64,000 bases of DNA from an uncultured Eudoraea sp. (GCF_947258525.1 NZ_CAMYIP010000200.1:40926-104925); one strand, 5' to 3'; positions 16,808-27,279 are shown, counted from the stretch's first letter. Numbers and translations: made by a program. The notes: generated by a model from the sequence alone, not told the origin.

Positions 16808-16927
16808 TGTTATCAAGAAAGGTGGAGGGACTAGACCTGTTGAAACCTTAGCAACCCTTTAACTATAGAGAAGGTGCTACATTCTACCACTAGGCTGCTT
16901 TTATATTGCAACTAAGGCTAGATAACA
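16808..16927 (+). ncRNA. SAM-I (S-box) riboswitch in the metH leader
   Basis: P1 is TGTTATC (16808-16814) with GATAACA (16921-16927). The core matches the first S-box almost base for base: AAGAAAGGTGGAGGGACTAGACC, TTGAAACCTTAGCAACCC and GAGAAGGTGCTACATTC. GTTAT at 16938-16942 can pair with the 3' P1 strand, as in the metY leader. GTAAAG/CTTTAC (16932-16952) could form a small hairpin but no T-run follows. The remaining leader to 17091 is featureless. Confidence 0.95.
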
Positions 16928-17091
16928 CGGAGTAAAGGTTATTTGTCTTTACCTACTTTTACTTGATAATATTATTGAATAGTCCGACAGTTACATCCAA
17001 CAAACAATTGTAGATATATCGTTACTAAGTTTAAATGGTCAGTCTGGACAAAAAATAAAGTTGTTACAATGTAATTCCTAAAAAAAGATAT

Positions 17092-18111
17092 ATGAAGATG
17101 ATACAGAATATATTGGAGGAACGGATTATGATACTGGATGGTGCCATGGGTACTATGCTTCAACGGTATAAATTTACCGAGTCTGACTTTAGGGGGAACC
17201 GTTTTAAAGACTGGCCTTATCCTTTGCAGGGCAATAACGACTTACTTTCGCTAACCCAGCCTGAAGCCATAGCCGAAGTTCATGCAAAATATTTTGAGGC
17301 AGGAGCTGATATAGTGGAAACAAATACATTCTCCAGCACTTCTATAGCCATGGCGGATTATCATATGGAAGATTTGGTTTATGAACTTAATTTTGAGTCA
17401 GCCAAAATAGCAAAGCGGGTAGCCCGGGAATTTACCCAAAGAGAACCAAATAAACCAAGGTTTGTAGTGGGAAGTATTGGGCCAACAAATAAAACGGCAA
17501 GTATGTCGCCCGATGTAAATGACCCTGGATTCAGGGCAGTTTCATTTGAGGCATTGCGATTAGCTTATAAACAGCAGGTTGAGGCTCTTTTGGATGGTGG
17601 CGTGGATATACTGATGGTAGAAACTGTTTTTGACACTCTTAATGCTAAAGCTGCGCTATTTGCGATTGAAGAGGTAAAACAGGCTCGTAACATACAAACA
17701 CCAGTTATGGTTAGCGGGACCATTACCGATGCTTCAGGACGTACCTTATCTGGCCAGACCGCAGAGGCCTTTTTAATATCTGTAGGCCATATTCCGTTGT
17801 TATCAGTTGGATTTAATTGCGCTTTGGGAGCAAAGCAGTTAGTGCCGCATTTGGATGCTATTGCAGATAGAACGGAAGCAGCCGTTTCAGCACATCCCAA
17901 CGCGGGTTTACCCAATGCCTTTGGGGACTATGATCAAACACCAGATCAGATGGCCGAACAAATTAAGGAATATCTTGATAGGGGCCTGGTGAATATAATT
18001 GGTGGATGCTGTGGATCAACACCTGAACATATAAGAGCTATTGCTGAATTGACAAAGGATTATAAACCCAGAAAATTTATTTTTTCTGATATAGAAAGGG
18101 TTCAATTGTAA
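17092..18111 (+). CDS. metH: Methionine synthase, homocysteine-binding module (split MetH, part 1)
   Basis: A 339-residue homocysteine S-methyltransferase domain, equal to the first module of MetH. It shows the N-terminal [27 protein letters not shown] near residue 80 and the zinc-site [14 protein letters not shown] near residue 306. It binds homocysteine through zinc and takes the methyl group from cobalamin on the partner protein. The second part starts two bases after the stop, so both are made together. Controlled by the SAM-I riboswitch upstream. Confidence 0.95.
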   Translation: MKMIQNILEERIMILDGAMGTMLQRYKFTESDFRGNRFKDWPYPLQGNNDLLSLTQPEAIAEVHAKYFEAGADIVETNTFSSTSIAMADYHMEDLVYELNFESAKIAKRVAREFTQREPNKPRFVVGSIGPTNKTASMSPDVNDPGFRAVSFEALRLAYKQQVEALLDGGVDILMVETVFDTLNAKAALFAIEEVKQARNIQTPVMVSGTITDASGRTLSGQTAEAFLISVGHIPLLSVGFNCALGAKQLVPHLDAIADRTEAAVSAHPNAGLPNAFGDYDQTPDQMAEQIKEYLDRGLVNIIGGCCGSTPEHIRAIAELTKDYKPRKFIFSDIERVQL

Positions 18112-18113
18112 TA

Positions 18114-20882
18114 ATGAAAAATGTAGCCAACATACAGTTGAATTCAGGTAATGAGCAGGAGATTGATATCAATTCCCTTCCAAAACCAAGATTTCTTAAA
18201 CTCTCTGGTTTAGAACCACTGGTTATTACTCCTGAAAGTAATTTCATAAATGTAGGGGAAAGAACTAATGTTGCTGGTTCAAAAAAGTTTCTGCGATTAA
18301 TTAAAGAAGAACAATATGAGGAAGCTCTCGAAATAGCCCGGCACCAGGTAGAAGGAGGAGCCCAAATTATTGACATAAATATGGACGATGGCCTGATTGA
18401 TGGAAAGCAAGCCATGATCAGGTTTTTGAATTTAATTATGGCTGAACCAGACATAGCCCGCGTTCCTATTATGATAGACAGCTCTAAATGGGAGATAATT
18501 GAGGCCGGTTTACAATTAGTGCAGGGTAAATGTGTTGTTAATTCAATTAGTTTAAAGGAAGGAGAAGAAGAATTTATTCGTCAGGCTAAATTAATACGAC
18601 TTTATGGAGCTGCGGTAATTATAATGGCTTTTGACGAAAAGGGCCAGGCAGATAATTATGAGAGGCGAATTGAAATCGCAAAAAGATCATATGATATTTT
18701 AGTAAATAAGGTAAATTTCCCTCCTGAGGATATCATTTTTGATCTTAATATTTTCCCTGTTGCTACAGGAATGGAGGAACACAATAGGAATTCAGTCGAT
18801 TTTATTGAAGCTACCACCTGGGTTCGTAAAAACCTTCCACATTGCCATGTTAGCGGAGGTGTCAGTAATGTTTCTTTTTCGTTTAGGGGTAATACGCCGG
18901 TTCGCGAGGCAATGCATTCGGTTTTCTTATATCATGCTATACAGGCCGGGATGAACATGGGAATTGTAAATCCTGCTATCCTTGAAGTCTATGACGATAT
19001 TCCAAAAGATTTGCTGGAAAGGGTGGAAGATGTGATTTTAAACAGAAGGGATGATGCTACAGAACGCCTCCTTGAATTTGCTGAAACTGTAGTTGGTAAA
19101 GCAAAGGAAAAGATATCAGATGATTCATGGCGTAAAGATCCACTGCAGGAAAGAATTACCCGGGCTTTGGTAAAAGGAATAGATCAATACATTGTAGCAG
19201 ATGTGGAGGAAGCAAGATTAGCTGTTAATAAGCCAATCGAGGTTATTGAAGGCCATTTAATGAATGGTATGAATGTGGTTGGGGATCTTTTTGGAAGTGG
19301 GAAAATGTTTCTGCCACAAGTAGTTAAATCTGCAAGGGTTATGAAAAAGGCAGTTGCCTATTTATTGCCTTTTATTGAAGAAGATAAGAACAATGTAAGG
19401 CAGACTGCAGGTAAAATCTTAATGGCTACCGTAAAAGGTGATGTACATGATATTGGCAAAAATATAGTAAGTGTGGTGCTGGCTTGTAATAACTATGAAA
19501 TTATTGATTTGGGTGTTATGGTACCTCCTGAAAAAATAATTCAAAAAGCCAGAGAAGAACAAGTAGATGTAATTGGGCTAAGCGGCCTTATTACCCCTTC
19601 TTTGGATGAAATGGTTCATCTTGCCAAAGAAATGGAACGCCAGGGATTTAAAATACCCTTATTAATAGGCGGGGCTACAACCAGTAGAGCACATACTGCA
19701 GTAAAGATAGATCCACAGTACAGTGCATCAGTTGTGCATGTAAATGATGCCTCACGGGCCGTTACAGTGTTGAGTGACCTCTTACAGGAAGACTCCGCAG
19801 ATACATACAAAGCTTTAGTTAAAACGGATTATTCTTCCTTCAGGGAGAAATTTATTAATCGCGGTAAACAAAAAGAATACCTTAGTCTTAAAGATGCGAG
19901 GAAGAATAAGTTTCATATAGACTGGGATGTTTCTGATATTGCAAAGCCCAGCAAATTGGGCATAGAAGTGATTGGCGAAATGAATCTACAGCTTTTGGAG
20001 GAATTTATAGATTGGACACCTTTTTTCAGAAGTTGGGACTTACATGGAAAATACCCTGATATTTTAAATGATGAAATTGTTGGGGAACAGGCTTCTGAGT
20101 TATATAAAGATGCTCGAGCTATGCTGAAAAAGATATTCGAGGAGAAATTATTAACTGCAAAAGCGGTATTCGGACTTTTTCCGGCCAATACTATTAATGA
20201 TGACGATATTGAAGTAATTACTCAACTCGAAAATACAGATATCGCGGGTGAAAATGAGGAAAATAATCATTATGTTTTTAGGACTCTTCGTCAGCAATCC
20301 AGAAAAAGACAAGGTATTCCCAATATTGCTCTGGCAGATTTCATAGCCCCAAAGGAAACAGGAATTCAGGATTATATTGGCTGTTTTTGTGTAACAGCAG
20401 GATTTGGAACCAGTGAGCTGGCAGAAACTTATGAAAAAGACCTGGATGATTACAGTGCTATTATGATTAAAGCATTGGCTGACAGGTTAGCAGAGGCCTT
20501 TGCTGAATATTTACATAAAGAAGTACGAATTAAATATTGGGGATACGCTAAAAAGGAACAACTCTCCAATGAAAATTTAATTCGGGAAAAATACAGGGGA
20601 ATAAGGCCGGCACCCGGATACCCGGCTTGTCCGGATCATACCGAAAAATTGACAATTTGGGAATTGCTGGACGTACAAAATCAAATTGGAGTAAAATTGA
20701 CAGATAATCTCGCTATGTATCCGGCAGCCAGTGTTAGTGGATATTATTTTGCGCATCCTAAAGCTAAATATTTTGGGTTGGGAAAGATTACCAAAGACCA
20801 GATTGCCGATTATGCCATGAGGAAAGAAATAGAATTAGATAATGCCAGAAAATGGCTTGCCCCAAATATGGTTGATGATTAG
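18114..20882 (+). CDS. metH: Methionine synthase, folate/cobalamin/activation modules (split MetH, part 2)
   Basis: A 922-residue protein holding the remaining MetH modules. The pterin-binding domain spans about residues 35-300 ([17 protein letters not shown]), the cobalamin cap and binding domain about 330-570 with DVHDIGKN carrying the cobalt-ligand His, and the SAM-dependent reactivation domain runs to the end ([39 protein letters not shown]). Together the two polypeptides match the length of E. coli MetH. It transfers methyl from methyltetrahydrofolate to homocysteine. Confidence 0.96.
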   Translation: MKNVANIQLNSGNEQEIDINSLPKPRFLKLSGLEPLVITPESNFINVGERTNVAGSKKFLRLIKEEQYEEALEIARHQVEGGAQIIDINMDDGLIDGKQAMIRFLNLIMAEPDIARVPIMIDSSKWEIIEAGLQLVQGKCVVNSISLKEGEEEFIRQAKLIRLYGAAVIIMAFDEKGQADNYERRIEIAKRSYDILVNKVNFPPEDIIFDLNIFPVATGMEEHNRNSVDFIEATTWVRKNLPHCHVSGGVSNVSFSFRGNTPVREAMHSVFLYHAIQAGMNMGIVNPAILEVYDDIPKDLLERVEDVILNRRDDATERLLEFAETVVGKAKEKISDDSWRKDPLQERITRALVKGIDQYIVADVEEARLAVNKPIEVIEGHLMNGMNVVGDLFGSGKMFLPQVVKSARVMKKAVAYLLPFIEEDKNNVRQTAGKILMATVKGDVHDIGKNIVSVVLACNNYEIIDLGVMVPPEKIIQKAREEQVDVIGLSGLITPSLDEMVHLAKEMERQGFKIPLLIGGATTSRAHTAVKIDPQYSASVVHVNDASRAVTVLSDLLQEDSADTYKALVKTDYSSFREKFINRGKQKEYLSLKDARKNKFHIDWDVSDIAKPSKLGIEVIGEMNLQLLEEFIDWTPFFRSWDLHGKYPDILNDEIVGEQASELYKDARAMLKKIFEEKLLTAKAVFGLFPANTINDDDIEVITQLENTDIAGENEENNHYVFRTLRQQSRKRQGIPNIALADFIAPKETGIQDYIGCFCVTAGFGTSELAETYEKDLDDYSAIMIKALADRLAEAFAEYLHKEVRIKYWGYAKKEQLSNENLIREKYRGIRPAPGYPACPDHTEKLTIWELLDVQNQIGVKLTDNLAMYPAASVSGYYFAHPKAKYFGLGKITKDQIADYAMRKEIELDNARKWLAPNMVDD

Positions 20883-20974
20883 TTAAAATTTCCTGATGAA
20901 CTTAAACCGGAGCAAAAGCCTATTTATATTAAAAAATGAGAAGAACGAAAAATATTGACAAGTAGTAAGTTTAA

Positions 20975-21928
20975 ATGAAAGTTACCGAACATATAGAAAA
21001 TGCCAAAGGGAATACACTATTCTCTTTTGAAATAATTCCTCCTGTTAAAGGTAGAAATATAAAGGAATTATACGATAATATAGATCCTTTAATGGAATTC
21101 AACCCTCCTTTTATAGACGTAACCACTTCAAGGGAAGAGTATATCTATATTGATAAAAATGGACTTCTGGATAAGAAACTTACACGCATGAGGCCGGGTA
21201 CAGTTGGCATTTGTGCTTCAATAAAACATAAGTATGATGTAGATACCATTCCGCATGTTCTATGCGGCGGGTTTACAAAGGAAGAAACGGAATATTTACT
21301 GGTAGATTGTCATTATCTGGGGATAGACAATATCATGGCACTTAGAGGAGATGCTATGAAAGAAGAAAAGTATTTTGAACCTTCCGAGGGGGGGCATGTA
21401 TACGCATCAGAACTTGTAGAACAGATACATAATCTAAATTGTGGGCAGTATTTACATGAGGTGGTGGAAACGGACTACTGTGCAGATTTTTGTATTGGTA
21501 TTGCCGGCTATCCAGAGAAACACATGGAAGCTCCTTCTTTAAAATCGGACTTAAAGTGGCTAAAGAAAAAAGTTGAGCTTGGCGCTCATTATGTGGTAAC
21601 ACAAATGTTTTTTGATAATAAAAAGTATTTTGATTTTGTAAAAGCTGCCAGGGAAATGGGTATTAATGTACCAATAATTCCGGGTATAAAGCCTATTGCA
21701 GTCAAGAGGCATTTGCAATTGTTGCCTCAGGTATTCAGAATAGACCTTCCTCAGGATTTGATTGATGCGGTAGAGAATTGTAATGACAACAAAGAAGTAA
21801 GACAAGTTGGGGTTGAATGGGCTATTGCCCAGTCGAAGGAATTAAAAGCGGCTGGTGTTCCGGTCTTGCATTACTATTCCATGGGCAAGTCGGATAATAT
21901 TAAAGCCATAGCCGAAGCAGTATTTTAA
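20975..21928 (+). CDS. metF: Methylenetetrahydrofolate reductase
   Basis: Makes 5-methyltetrahydrofolate, the methyl donor for the MetH pair just upstream. The 317-residue FAD-dependent barrel has FSFEIIPP near the N-terminus, DVTTSRE near residue 48, NIMALRGD near residue 113, and HYVVTQMFFDNKKYFDF near residue 205. It lies 92 bases after metH part 2 with no terminator between, so it is probably in the same SAM-I-controlled transcript. Confidence 0.96.
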   Translation: MKVTEHIENAKGNTLFSFEIIPPVKGRNIKELYDNIDPLMEFNPPFIDVTTSREEYIYIDKNGLLDKKLTRMRPGTVGICASIKHKYDVDTIPHVLCGGFTKEETEYLLVDCHYLGIDNIMALRGDAMKEEKYFEPSEGGHVYASELVEQIHNLNCGQYLHEVVETDYCADFCIGIAGYPEKHMEAPSLKSDLKWLKKKVELGAHYVVTQMFFDNKKYFDFVKAAREMGINVPIIPGIKPIAVKRHLQLLPQVFRIDLPQDLIDAVENCNDNKEVRQVGVEWAIAQSKELKAAGVPVLHYYSMGKSDNIKAIAEAVF

Positions 21929-22099
21929 TTGAAAATAAATCGCTTATAATTTCATTAACCTAAGAAGCAAAATAACTTAGCTGGCAGAAGATAGGATTAG
22001 ATTACAATATTTTCCTTAAATTACTTTCCTTCAATCTCCCGAATATAACCCTTCAAATTCAGATTTATTTACTGGTATTATTTGCTATTTTTACACCCA

Positions 22100-23197
22100 A
22101 TGGACACCCGATTTTTTTATGTATGCCTACTTAGTTGTCTATCGTGTTTTTCGCAAAAAGAAACACCTAAGAAGTTTACTATAGATGCCAATCCTTATTA
22201 TGGTTCTATAATGCTTCATAACACGGATATTTCTCACTTAATCAATGCACATCCTGCCGGATTTATTCTTGGGTTCAATAAAAAGAATTATGGATCTAAG
22301 GAATGGCATCAGGAATATAACTATCCTGATACCGGAATCTCATTTGTTTATCAGGATATGAATGATGATATCCTGGGTAAAAATTACAGTTTGTACGCAC
22401 ATTATAATTTTTATTTCTTCAAACGAAACATGCAGTTCAGAATCGGACAAGGCTTAGCTTATAACACCAATCCATACGATAAGAATGAAAATTTCAGGGG
22501 TAATGCCTATGGGTCACATATTATGAGTTCCACTTTTATTATGCTTAATTATCATAAGGAACAACTATTTAAAGGTTTGGGTATTAAGGCAGGAATTTCT
22601 ATAATTCATTATAGCAATGCAAATGTAAAAGCTCCTAACACTTCTACTAATACGTTTGCTTTTAATGCAGGACTTGTCTATGATTTAAATAGAAATGAAG
22701 AAATTTTCTATGTCAGGAACTTCGAAATGAAAAAAATAACAGAACCCATTAAGGCCAATCTGGTTTTTAGAACCGGAATTAATGAGAGTGATGTAATTAA
22801 CTCGGGCCAGTTTCCATTTTATATTTTCTCGGCTTATGCGGACAAACGTCTATCCCGAAAAAGCGGAATACAGCTTGGAGCAGAAGTGTTTTTTTCAAAT
22901 TTCCTGAAAGAATTAATTCGTTATCAGTCAATTGCTTTACCGGAGCTGAATGTTGACCCCGATACAGATTATAAACGAGTAGGCATGTTTCTGGGATACG
23001 AACTTTATATTTCTAGATTAAGTGCTATCGCTCAGCTGGGTTATTATGTTTATTTTCCTTTTGATTTTGAAGGAGAAGTCTATAATAGAATTGGTTTAAA
23101 ATATTATTTTGGTAAAAAGTTATTTGGAGCCATAACTTTAAAATCTCATGGTGCGGCGGCAGAAGCGGTAGAGTTTGGACTTGGAATACGTTTGTAA
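22100..23197 (+). CDS. PagL-like acyloxyacyl hydrolase / outer-membrane barrel
   Basis: About 365 residues when started at the ATG at 22100; an in-frame TTG at 22082 is less likely because it overlaps the probable -7 element TATTTTTA (22086-22093) and spoils the signal peptide. The N-terminus MDTRFFYVCLLSCLSCFSQ is a signal sequence. The rest is barrel-like, and IIHYSNANVKAPN resembles the His-x-Ser-Asn catalytic motif of lipid A 3-O-deacylases (PagL). Catalysis on LPS is inferred from the family only. Confidence 0.7.
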   Translation: MDTRFFYVCLLSCLSCFSQKETPKKFTIDANPYYGSIMLHNTDISHLINAHPAGFILGFNKKNYGSKEWHQEYNYPDTGISFVYQDMNDDILGKNYSLYAHYNFYFFKRNMQFRIGQGLAYNTNPYDKNENFRGNAYGSHIMSSTFIMLNYHKEQLFKGLGIKAGISIIHYSNANVKAPNTSTNTFAFNAGLVYDLNRNEEIFYVRNFEMKKITEPIKANLVFRTGINESDVINSGQFPFYIFSAYADKRLSRKSGIQLGAEVFFSNFLKELIRYQSIALPELNVDPDTDYKRVGMFLGYELYISRLSAIAQLGYYVYFPFDFEGEVYNRIGLKYYFGKKLFGAITLKSHGAAAEAVEFGLGIRL

Positions 23198-23226
23198 AAG
23201 TTGCGGACTATAAATTATTTGAAGCT

Positions 23227-24000
23227 ATGAAGCATTTGAACATCAATTATAAAGTAGTATTAGTTTCTATCGGCCTCATTCTTTTGATGGCTTGCAATGG
23301 GGATAGCGTACCCGATTGTTTTCAAAATACAGGTAATATCATTCGGGATGTAATCCCGGTGGAGAATTTTACGAAAATAACTGTTAATGAAAATACTAAA
23401 CTGGTCCTGAAAGAAGGGAGTACAATATTGGTAGAAGTTGAAACCGGAAAATTTTTGCGCAATGAGGTAAATGCTGAAGTTAAGGATGGCAGACTATTGC
23501 TGACAAACACCAATAATTGTAATTTATTCAGGCCATACGGTATTACAACATTTTATGTTACGGCACCGAATATTACAGAAATCAGAAGTAATACTGGCTT
23601 TTCCACTATAAGTGACGGTGTGTTGACCTATCCTGAGATTACGCTTATTTCTGAGAGCTTTAATGACCCGGAAAACCTTACTACAGATGGTGAGTTTGAT
23701 CTTCAGCTGGCATCACAGGATGTAAAAATTGTTGTCAACGGAATCGCGTATTTTAAGTTAAATGGCAGTTCAGAAAACTTCAGTGTAATTGTTGCAGCAG
23801 GAGATTCCAGAGTTGAGGCTGCTTCATTATCCGCCCAAAATGTAAGCCTTAATCACAGGGGCAGCAATGATGTTTTAATCAATCCTCTGGAGTCTTTAAG
23901 AGGTACAATCAGAGGAACCGGGGATGTACAGAGCTATAATCGTCCTGATATAGTAGAAGTTGAGGAACTTTATAAAGGAAAATTAATTTTTAACGATTAG
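23227..24000 (+). CDS. DUF2807 (head GIN domain) lipoprotein
   Basis: A 257-residue protein with a lipoprotein signal ending LILLMAC, followed by a right-handed beta-helix-like DUF2807 domain (VENFTKITVNENTKLVLKEG; repeated short beta turns). The function of the family is unknown. It follows the PagL-like gene by 29 bases and is convergent with gldA, with only five bases between the stops. A second DUF2807 protein lies at 29347. Confidence 0.82.
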   Translation: MKHLNINYKVVLVSIGLILLMACNGDSVPDCFQNTGNIIRDVIPVENFTKITVNENTKLVLKEGSTILVEVETGKFLRNEVNAEVKDGRLLLTNTNNCNLFRPYGITTFYVTAPNITEIRSNTGFSTISDGVLTYPEITLISESFNDPENLTTDGEFDLQLASQDVKIVVNGIAYFKLNGSSENFSVIVAAGDSRVEAASLSAQNVSLNHRGSNDVLINPLESLRGTIRGTGDVQSYNRPDIVEVEELYKGKLIFND

Positions 24001-24005
24001 CTTAT

Positions 24006-24902
24006 TTAGCTGCTGGTTAATTCTGTAAACAAGACTTCCAGATTTTTATTCTTTCGGCTAAGTTGCAGCGTTTTGAGCTTATTGTCATGAGCGAAATCAA
24101 AAACAGCCGGCCGCATATCTTTAGATGTACCAAAAGTAATTTCGTATACGAATCCTCCGGTGTTGACCACCTTGGTAACATTAGGTAGTCTTTGCAGGAA
24201 TGCCTCTTCCACGCGATAATCAAATTCAACTTCTATTATCTGCTCATTCTCTTCCCTTAGATCGGAAAGTTTTTTATCTGCAACTAAGGTTCCTTTATTT
24301 ATAATTAGTACCCTATCACAGACAGCTTCAACTTCTTTCATTATATGGGTTGACAGCAGGATAGTCTTTTTTTTGCTGATATGCTTAATAAGTTTTCTTA
24401 TTTCAATAAGTTGATTAGGATCTAAACCCGTAGTGGGTTCATCTAAAATAAGTACTTCGGGATCATGCAAAAGAGCAGCCGCCAGACCTACTCGTTGTTG
24501 ATATCCTTTTGATAGAGCACCAATTTTTTTATGTGCTTCCGAACTTAATCCCGTTTGTTCTATTACCGTGCTAATCCTGTTTTTAGATATTTTATAGACC
24601 TCAGCATTAAAAGCAAGATATTCTTTTACATACATGTCTTTGTAGAGCGGATTATGTTCGGGTAAATATCCTATACTTTTTTGCACTTCTCTGGGCTTTG
24701 TGAGCACGTCAAATTCATTAACAGAAGCTTCTCCTTCATCTGCTTTGCTGTAGGTGGTCAGAATCTTCATCATGGTAGATTTACCTGCTCCGTTTGGTCC
24801 TAAGAAACCTACAATTTCTCCTCTCCTTATCTCAAAAGACACCTTATTAAGTGCTTTTTGAGAACCGAAACTCTTAGAAATATTCGTGACCTTTAAAGAC
24901 AT
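24006..24902 (-). CDS. gldA: Gliding motility ABC transporter ATP-binding protein
   Basis: A 298-residue ABC ATPase with Walker A GPNGAGKST near residue 35, signature LSKGYQQRVGLA near residue 132 and Walker B VLILDEPTTGLDP near residue 152. The whole sequence matches GldA, which works with GldF and GldG in gliding motility of Flavobacterium-type bacteria. gldF and gldG are not adjacent here. gldB and gldC lie 19 kb away in the same window, supporting the assignment over a generic exporter. Confidence 0.88.
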   Translation of the reverse strand: MSLKVTNISKSFGSQKALNKVSFEIRRGEIVGFLGPNGAGKSTMMKILTTYSKADEGEASVNEFDVLTKPREVQKSIGYLPEHNPLYKDMYVKEYLAFNAEVYKISKNRISTVIEQTGLSSEAHKKIGALSKGYQQRVGLAAALLHDPEVLILDEPTTGLDPNQLIEIRKLIKHISKKKTILLSTHIMKEVEAVCDRVLIINKGTLVADKKLSDLREENEQIIEVEFDYRVEEAFLQRLPNVTKVVNTGGFVYEITFGTSKDMRPAVFDFAHDNKLKTLQLSRKNKNLEVLFTELTSS

Positions 24903-24917
24903 TTTTTAAAATTTAAG

Positions 24918-24925
24918 CAAAAGTA
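24918..24925 (-). promoter_or_regulatory. Promoter -7 element for gldA
   Basis: On the minus strand TACTTTTG, 15 bases before the gldA ATG. The AT-rich stretch from here to the pheA leader (24926-25140) shows no gene or clear signal. Confidence 0.5.
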
Positions 24926-25157
24926 ACAATTGCAAGTTTAAGGCAGAATTTCGGTTGCACAATTTTAGCTGATCAATTGAAATATTTACTAATGAACGGG
25001 ACTTAGGATTTGGAATAATGATAAATTCTCAAAAAAAAATTACATTCCAAATATTATCCGCAAAGAAATCGGCTATACCATAAATATTCAAAAAAATATA
25101 GTATTAAACATCGATTTTTAAATTTAATATTTACCTTAGCCACATATTTGTAGAAAA

Positions 25158-25229
25158 ATGACACGCAATTATTCTTGGAACGGAACTTATTTTTATTTCT
25201 TTTTTAAAAGAAGTACGGGACTGTTTTAG
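25158..25229 (+). CDS. Aromatic leader peptide of the phe/tyr operon
   Basis: A 23-codon frame starting ATG ACA CGC and ending TAG. Nine of 23 residues are aromatic: Tyr5, Trp7, then the run YFYFFF at residues 11-16, and a final Phe. The operon makes phenylalanine and tyrosine, so these are the expected sensing codons. CATATTTG (25143-25150), a one-mismatch -7 element, lies seven bases upstream. Its end overlaps the antiterminator strand. I infer that it acts by ribosome stalling and has no function as a protein. Confidence 0.8.
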   Translation: MTRNYSWNGTYFYFFFKRSTGLF

Positions 25230-25283
25230 AATATTGTGAACAATATATCAAATAAGGTCCCGTGAAATACGGGATTTTTTTTT
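25215..25283 (+). terminator. Transcription attenuator of the phe/tyr operon
   Basis: GTCCCGT (25257-25263) can pair with two alternative copies of ACGGGA(C). Upstream pairing with 25215-25221, around a small ATATTG/CAATAT hairpin (25231-25246), is the antiterminator. Downstream pairing of TCCCGT with ACGGGA (25269-25274) across GAAAT, followed by nine T, is an intrinsic terminator. A ribosome stalled on the Tyr/Phe run leaves the upstream copy free; one that reaches the stop codon covers it and favours termination. Confidence 0.88.
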
Positions 25284-25300
25284 GAGGGTAATTTAACCAT

Positions 25301-26128
25301 ATGGGTTTCAAAATAGCAATACAGGGAATAAAAGGGTCTAATCATCATCAGGTAGCTCTGGATTATTTTGGTAATGATATAGATTTAGTGGAATGCTTGA
25401 CATTTCATGCCCTTGTAGACAAGTTGCTCAACAATTCGGCAGATAAAGGCATAATGGCAATTGAAAATTCAATAGCCGGATCAATTATACCTAATTATGC
25501 CCTGGTATACCAGAATAATTTGCACATTATTGGTGAATATTACCTGAATATCCATCACAATTTAATGGTTTTGGATGGACAGCAACTGCAGGATATCAAA
25601 GAAGTGCGTTCGCATCCCATGGCGCTATTGCAATGCAGGGAGTATTTAAAATCTCAACCCCATATTAAAATGGTAGAAGATTTTGATACTGCAGAAACCG
25701 CAAAACAAATACAGGAAAACCATTTGAAAGGTATTGCAGCTATTGCCCCCGCGGTGGCAGCAGATCTTTACAATCTAAAAATCATAGAACCGGAAATTCA
25801 AACTATAAAGAATAATTCGACAAGATTTATAATTGTAAAAACCAAGAATAAAGAAATTCCAAAAGAAGAGATTAACAAAGCTTCCATTCGTTTTATTACA
25901 GATCATAAGAGAGGAAGTCTGGCCACTGTTCTCAATGTTATGAGTGATTGCAATTTGAATTTGACAAAAATACAGTCGTTACCGATTATTGAAACACCAT
26001 GGAAATATGCATTTTTTGTGGATATAACTTTTGATGATTACAATCATTTTGCTAAAGCGAAATCATTATTGGCCATCATGTCCGAAGATTTCAAGGTTTT
26101 GGGTGAATATAAAAATGCTCGTATATGA
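25301..26128 (+). CDS. pheA: Prephenate dehydratase
   Basis: Converts prephenate to phenylpyruvate, the committed step to phenylalanine. At 275 residues it has the catalytic domain (AIENSIAGSIIPNY near residue 49, NNSTRFIIV near residue 171) and a C-terminal ACT domain (HKRGSLATVLNVM; SLPIIETPWKYAFFVD is the variant of the ESRP region) for feedback by phenylalanine. It has no chorismate mutase domain; that activity comes from the DAHP synthase fusion three genes on. First structural gene behind the attenuator. Confidence 0.95.
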   Translation: MGFKIAIQGIKGSNHHQVALDYFGNDIDLVECLTFHALVDKLLNNSADKGIMAIENSIAGSIIPNYALVYQNNLHIIGEYYLNIHHNLMVLDGQQLQDIKEVRSHPMALLQCREYLKSQPHIKMVEDFDTAETAKQIQENHLKGIAAIAPAVAADLYNLKIIEPEIQTIKNNSTRFIIVKTKNKEIPKEEINKASIRFITDHKRGSLATVLNVMSDCNLNLTKIQSLPIIETPWKYAFFVDITFDDYNHFAKAKSLLAIMSEDFKVLGEYKNARI

Positions 26129-27270
26129 TACAAACTGCTGATCGTTTAAGGTCTATAGAGGAGTATTATTTCTCGAAAAAATTGCGAGAAGTCAGAGGGA
26201 TGGCTGCTGCCGGAAAACCGATAATAAATATTGGTATAGGTAGTCCGGATCTTCCGCCATCTGATGCCGTAATTAATTCATTCCAACAATCCGTAAAACA
26301 TGCCGGCGCCCATCAATACCAAAGCTACCAGGGACTTCCTGAGTTAAGGGAAACAATTGCGAAGTTTTACAAGGAAAAATTCGATGTGGATGCAGATCCC
26401 TCGAGTGAAATATTACCTCTTATGGGTTCTAAAGAAGGGATTATGCATATTAGCATGGCTTTTTTGAATGAAGGTGATGAGGTATTAATTCCCAATCCGG
26501 GTTACCCTACCTATACATCGGTTACAAAACTGGTAGGAGCCGTTCCAAAACAATATGATCTGGTTGCTGATAATGGCTGGTTTCCAGATTTGGAAAGCTT
26601 AAGGCGGCAAGATTTATCCGCTGTAAAACTAATGTGGGTTAGTTACCCGCACATGCCTACGGGGGCTACAGCTAATTCTTCTCAATTGCAGGCACTGGTT
26701 GCCTTTGCAAAAGAGAAAAATATCTTGCTAATTAACGACAACCCCTACAGCTTTGTTTTAAGTAATAATCCTTTGAGCATTTTGAGTATAAATGGAGCCA
26801 AGGATATTGCTTTAGAACTCAATTCTCTCAGCAAAACTTTCAATATGGCAGGGTGGAGAGTTGGAATGGTATTGGGGAGCGAGGAAAATTTAAATGCCAT
26901 TTTAAAAGTTAAGAGTAATATGGATTCCGGAATGTTCTATGGAATTCAAAAAGGAGCGATAGAGGCATTAAAAAGCGGCAAGGGCTGGTTTGATCAATTA
27001 GATCGTACATATAAAGCCCGGAGAAAATTAATGTTTCAGTTGGCAGATAAATTGCAATGTACCTATGATCCAAGTGCTGTTGGAATGTTTGTTTGGGCTA
27101 AAATGCCAAAAGGATCAAAGTGTTCTGAAGAATTTATAGATAGAATATTACAAAACAAAAATATATTCATTGCACCTGGGACTATTTTTGGAAGCAATGG
27201 AGAGGGCTATATCAGATTTTCACTTTGTGTAACAGAGGAAAAGATAAAAGAGGCGATTGAAAGGTTTTAA
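26125..27270 (+). CDS. Class I aminotransferase, probably aromatic amino acid
   Basis: A 381-residue PLP aminotransferase with NPGYPTYTSV near residue 118, NDNPYSFVL near residue 206 and the PLP-lysine segment SLSKTFNMAGWRVGM near residue 233. It overlaps pheA by four bases (ATGA). Position between prephenate dehydratase and dehydrogenase suggests it transaminates phenylpyruvate and hydroxyphenylpyruvate; specificity is inferred from context. Confidence 0.88.
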   Translation: MIQTADRLRSIEEYYFSKKLREVRGMAAAGKPIINIGIGSPDLPPSDAVINSFQQSVKHAGAHQYQSYQGLPELRETIAKFYKEKFDVDADPSSEILPLMGSKEGIMHISMAFLNEGDEVLIPNPGYPTYTSVTKLVGAVPKQYDLVADNGWFPDLESLRRQDLSAVKLMWVSYPHMPTGATANSSQLQALVAFAKEKNILLINDNPYSFVLSNNPLSILSINGAKDIALELNSLSKTFNMAGWRVGMVLGSEENLNAILKVKSNMDSGMFYGIQKGAIEALKSGKGWFDQLDRTYKARRKLMFQLADKLQCTYDPSAVGMFVWAKMPKGSKCSEEFIDRILQNKNIFIAPGTIFGSNGEGYIRFSLCVTEEKIKEAIERF

Positions 27271-27279
27271 GTTAATAAG

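Noticed and set aside
16932..16952. GTAAAG/CTTTAC hairpin as a terminator of the metH riboswitch
   Set aside because: Only six pairs, few of them GC, and no T-run follows.
22082..22099. TTG start for the PagL-like protein
   Set aside because: It adds six residues before a good signal peptide and overlaps a probable -7 element; the ATG at 22100 is preferred.
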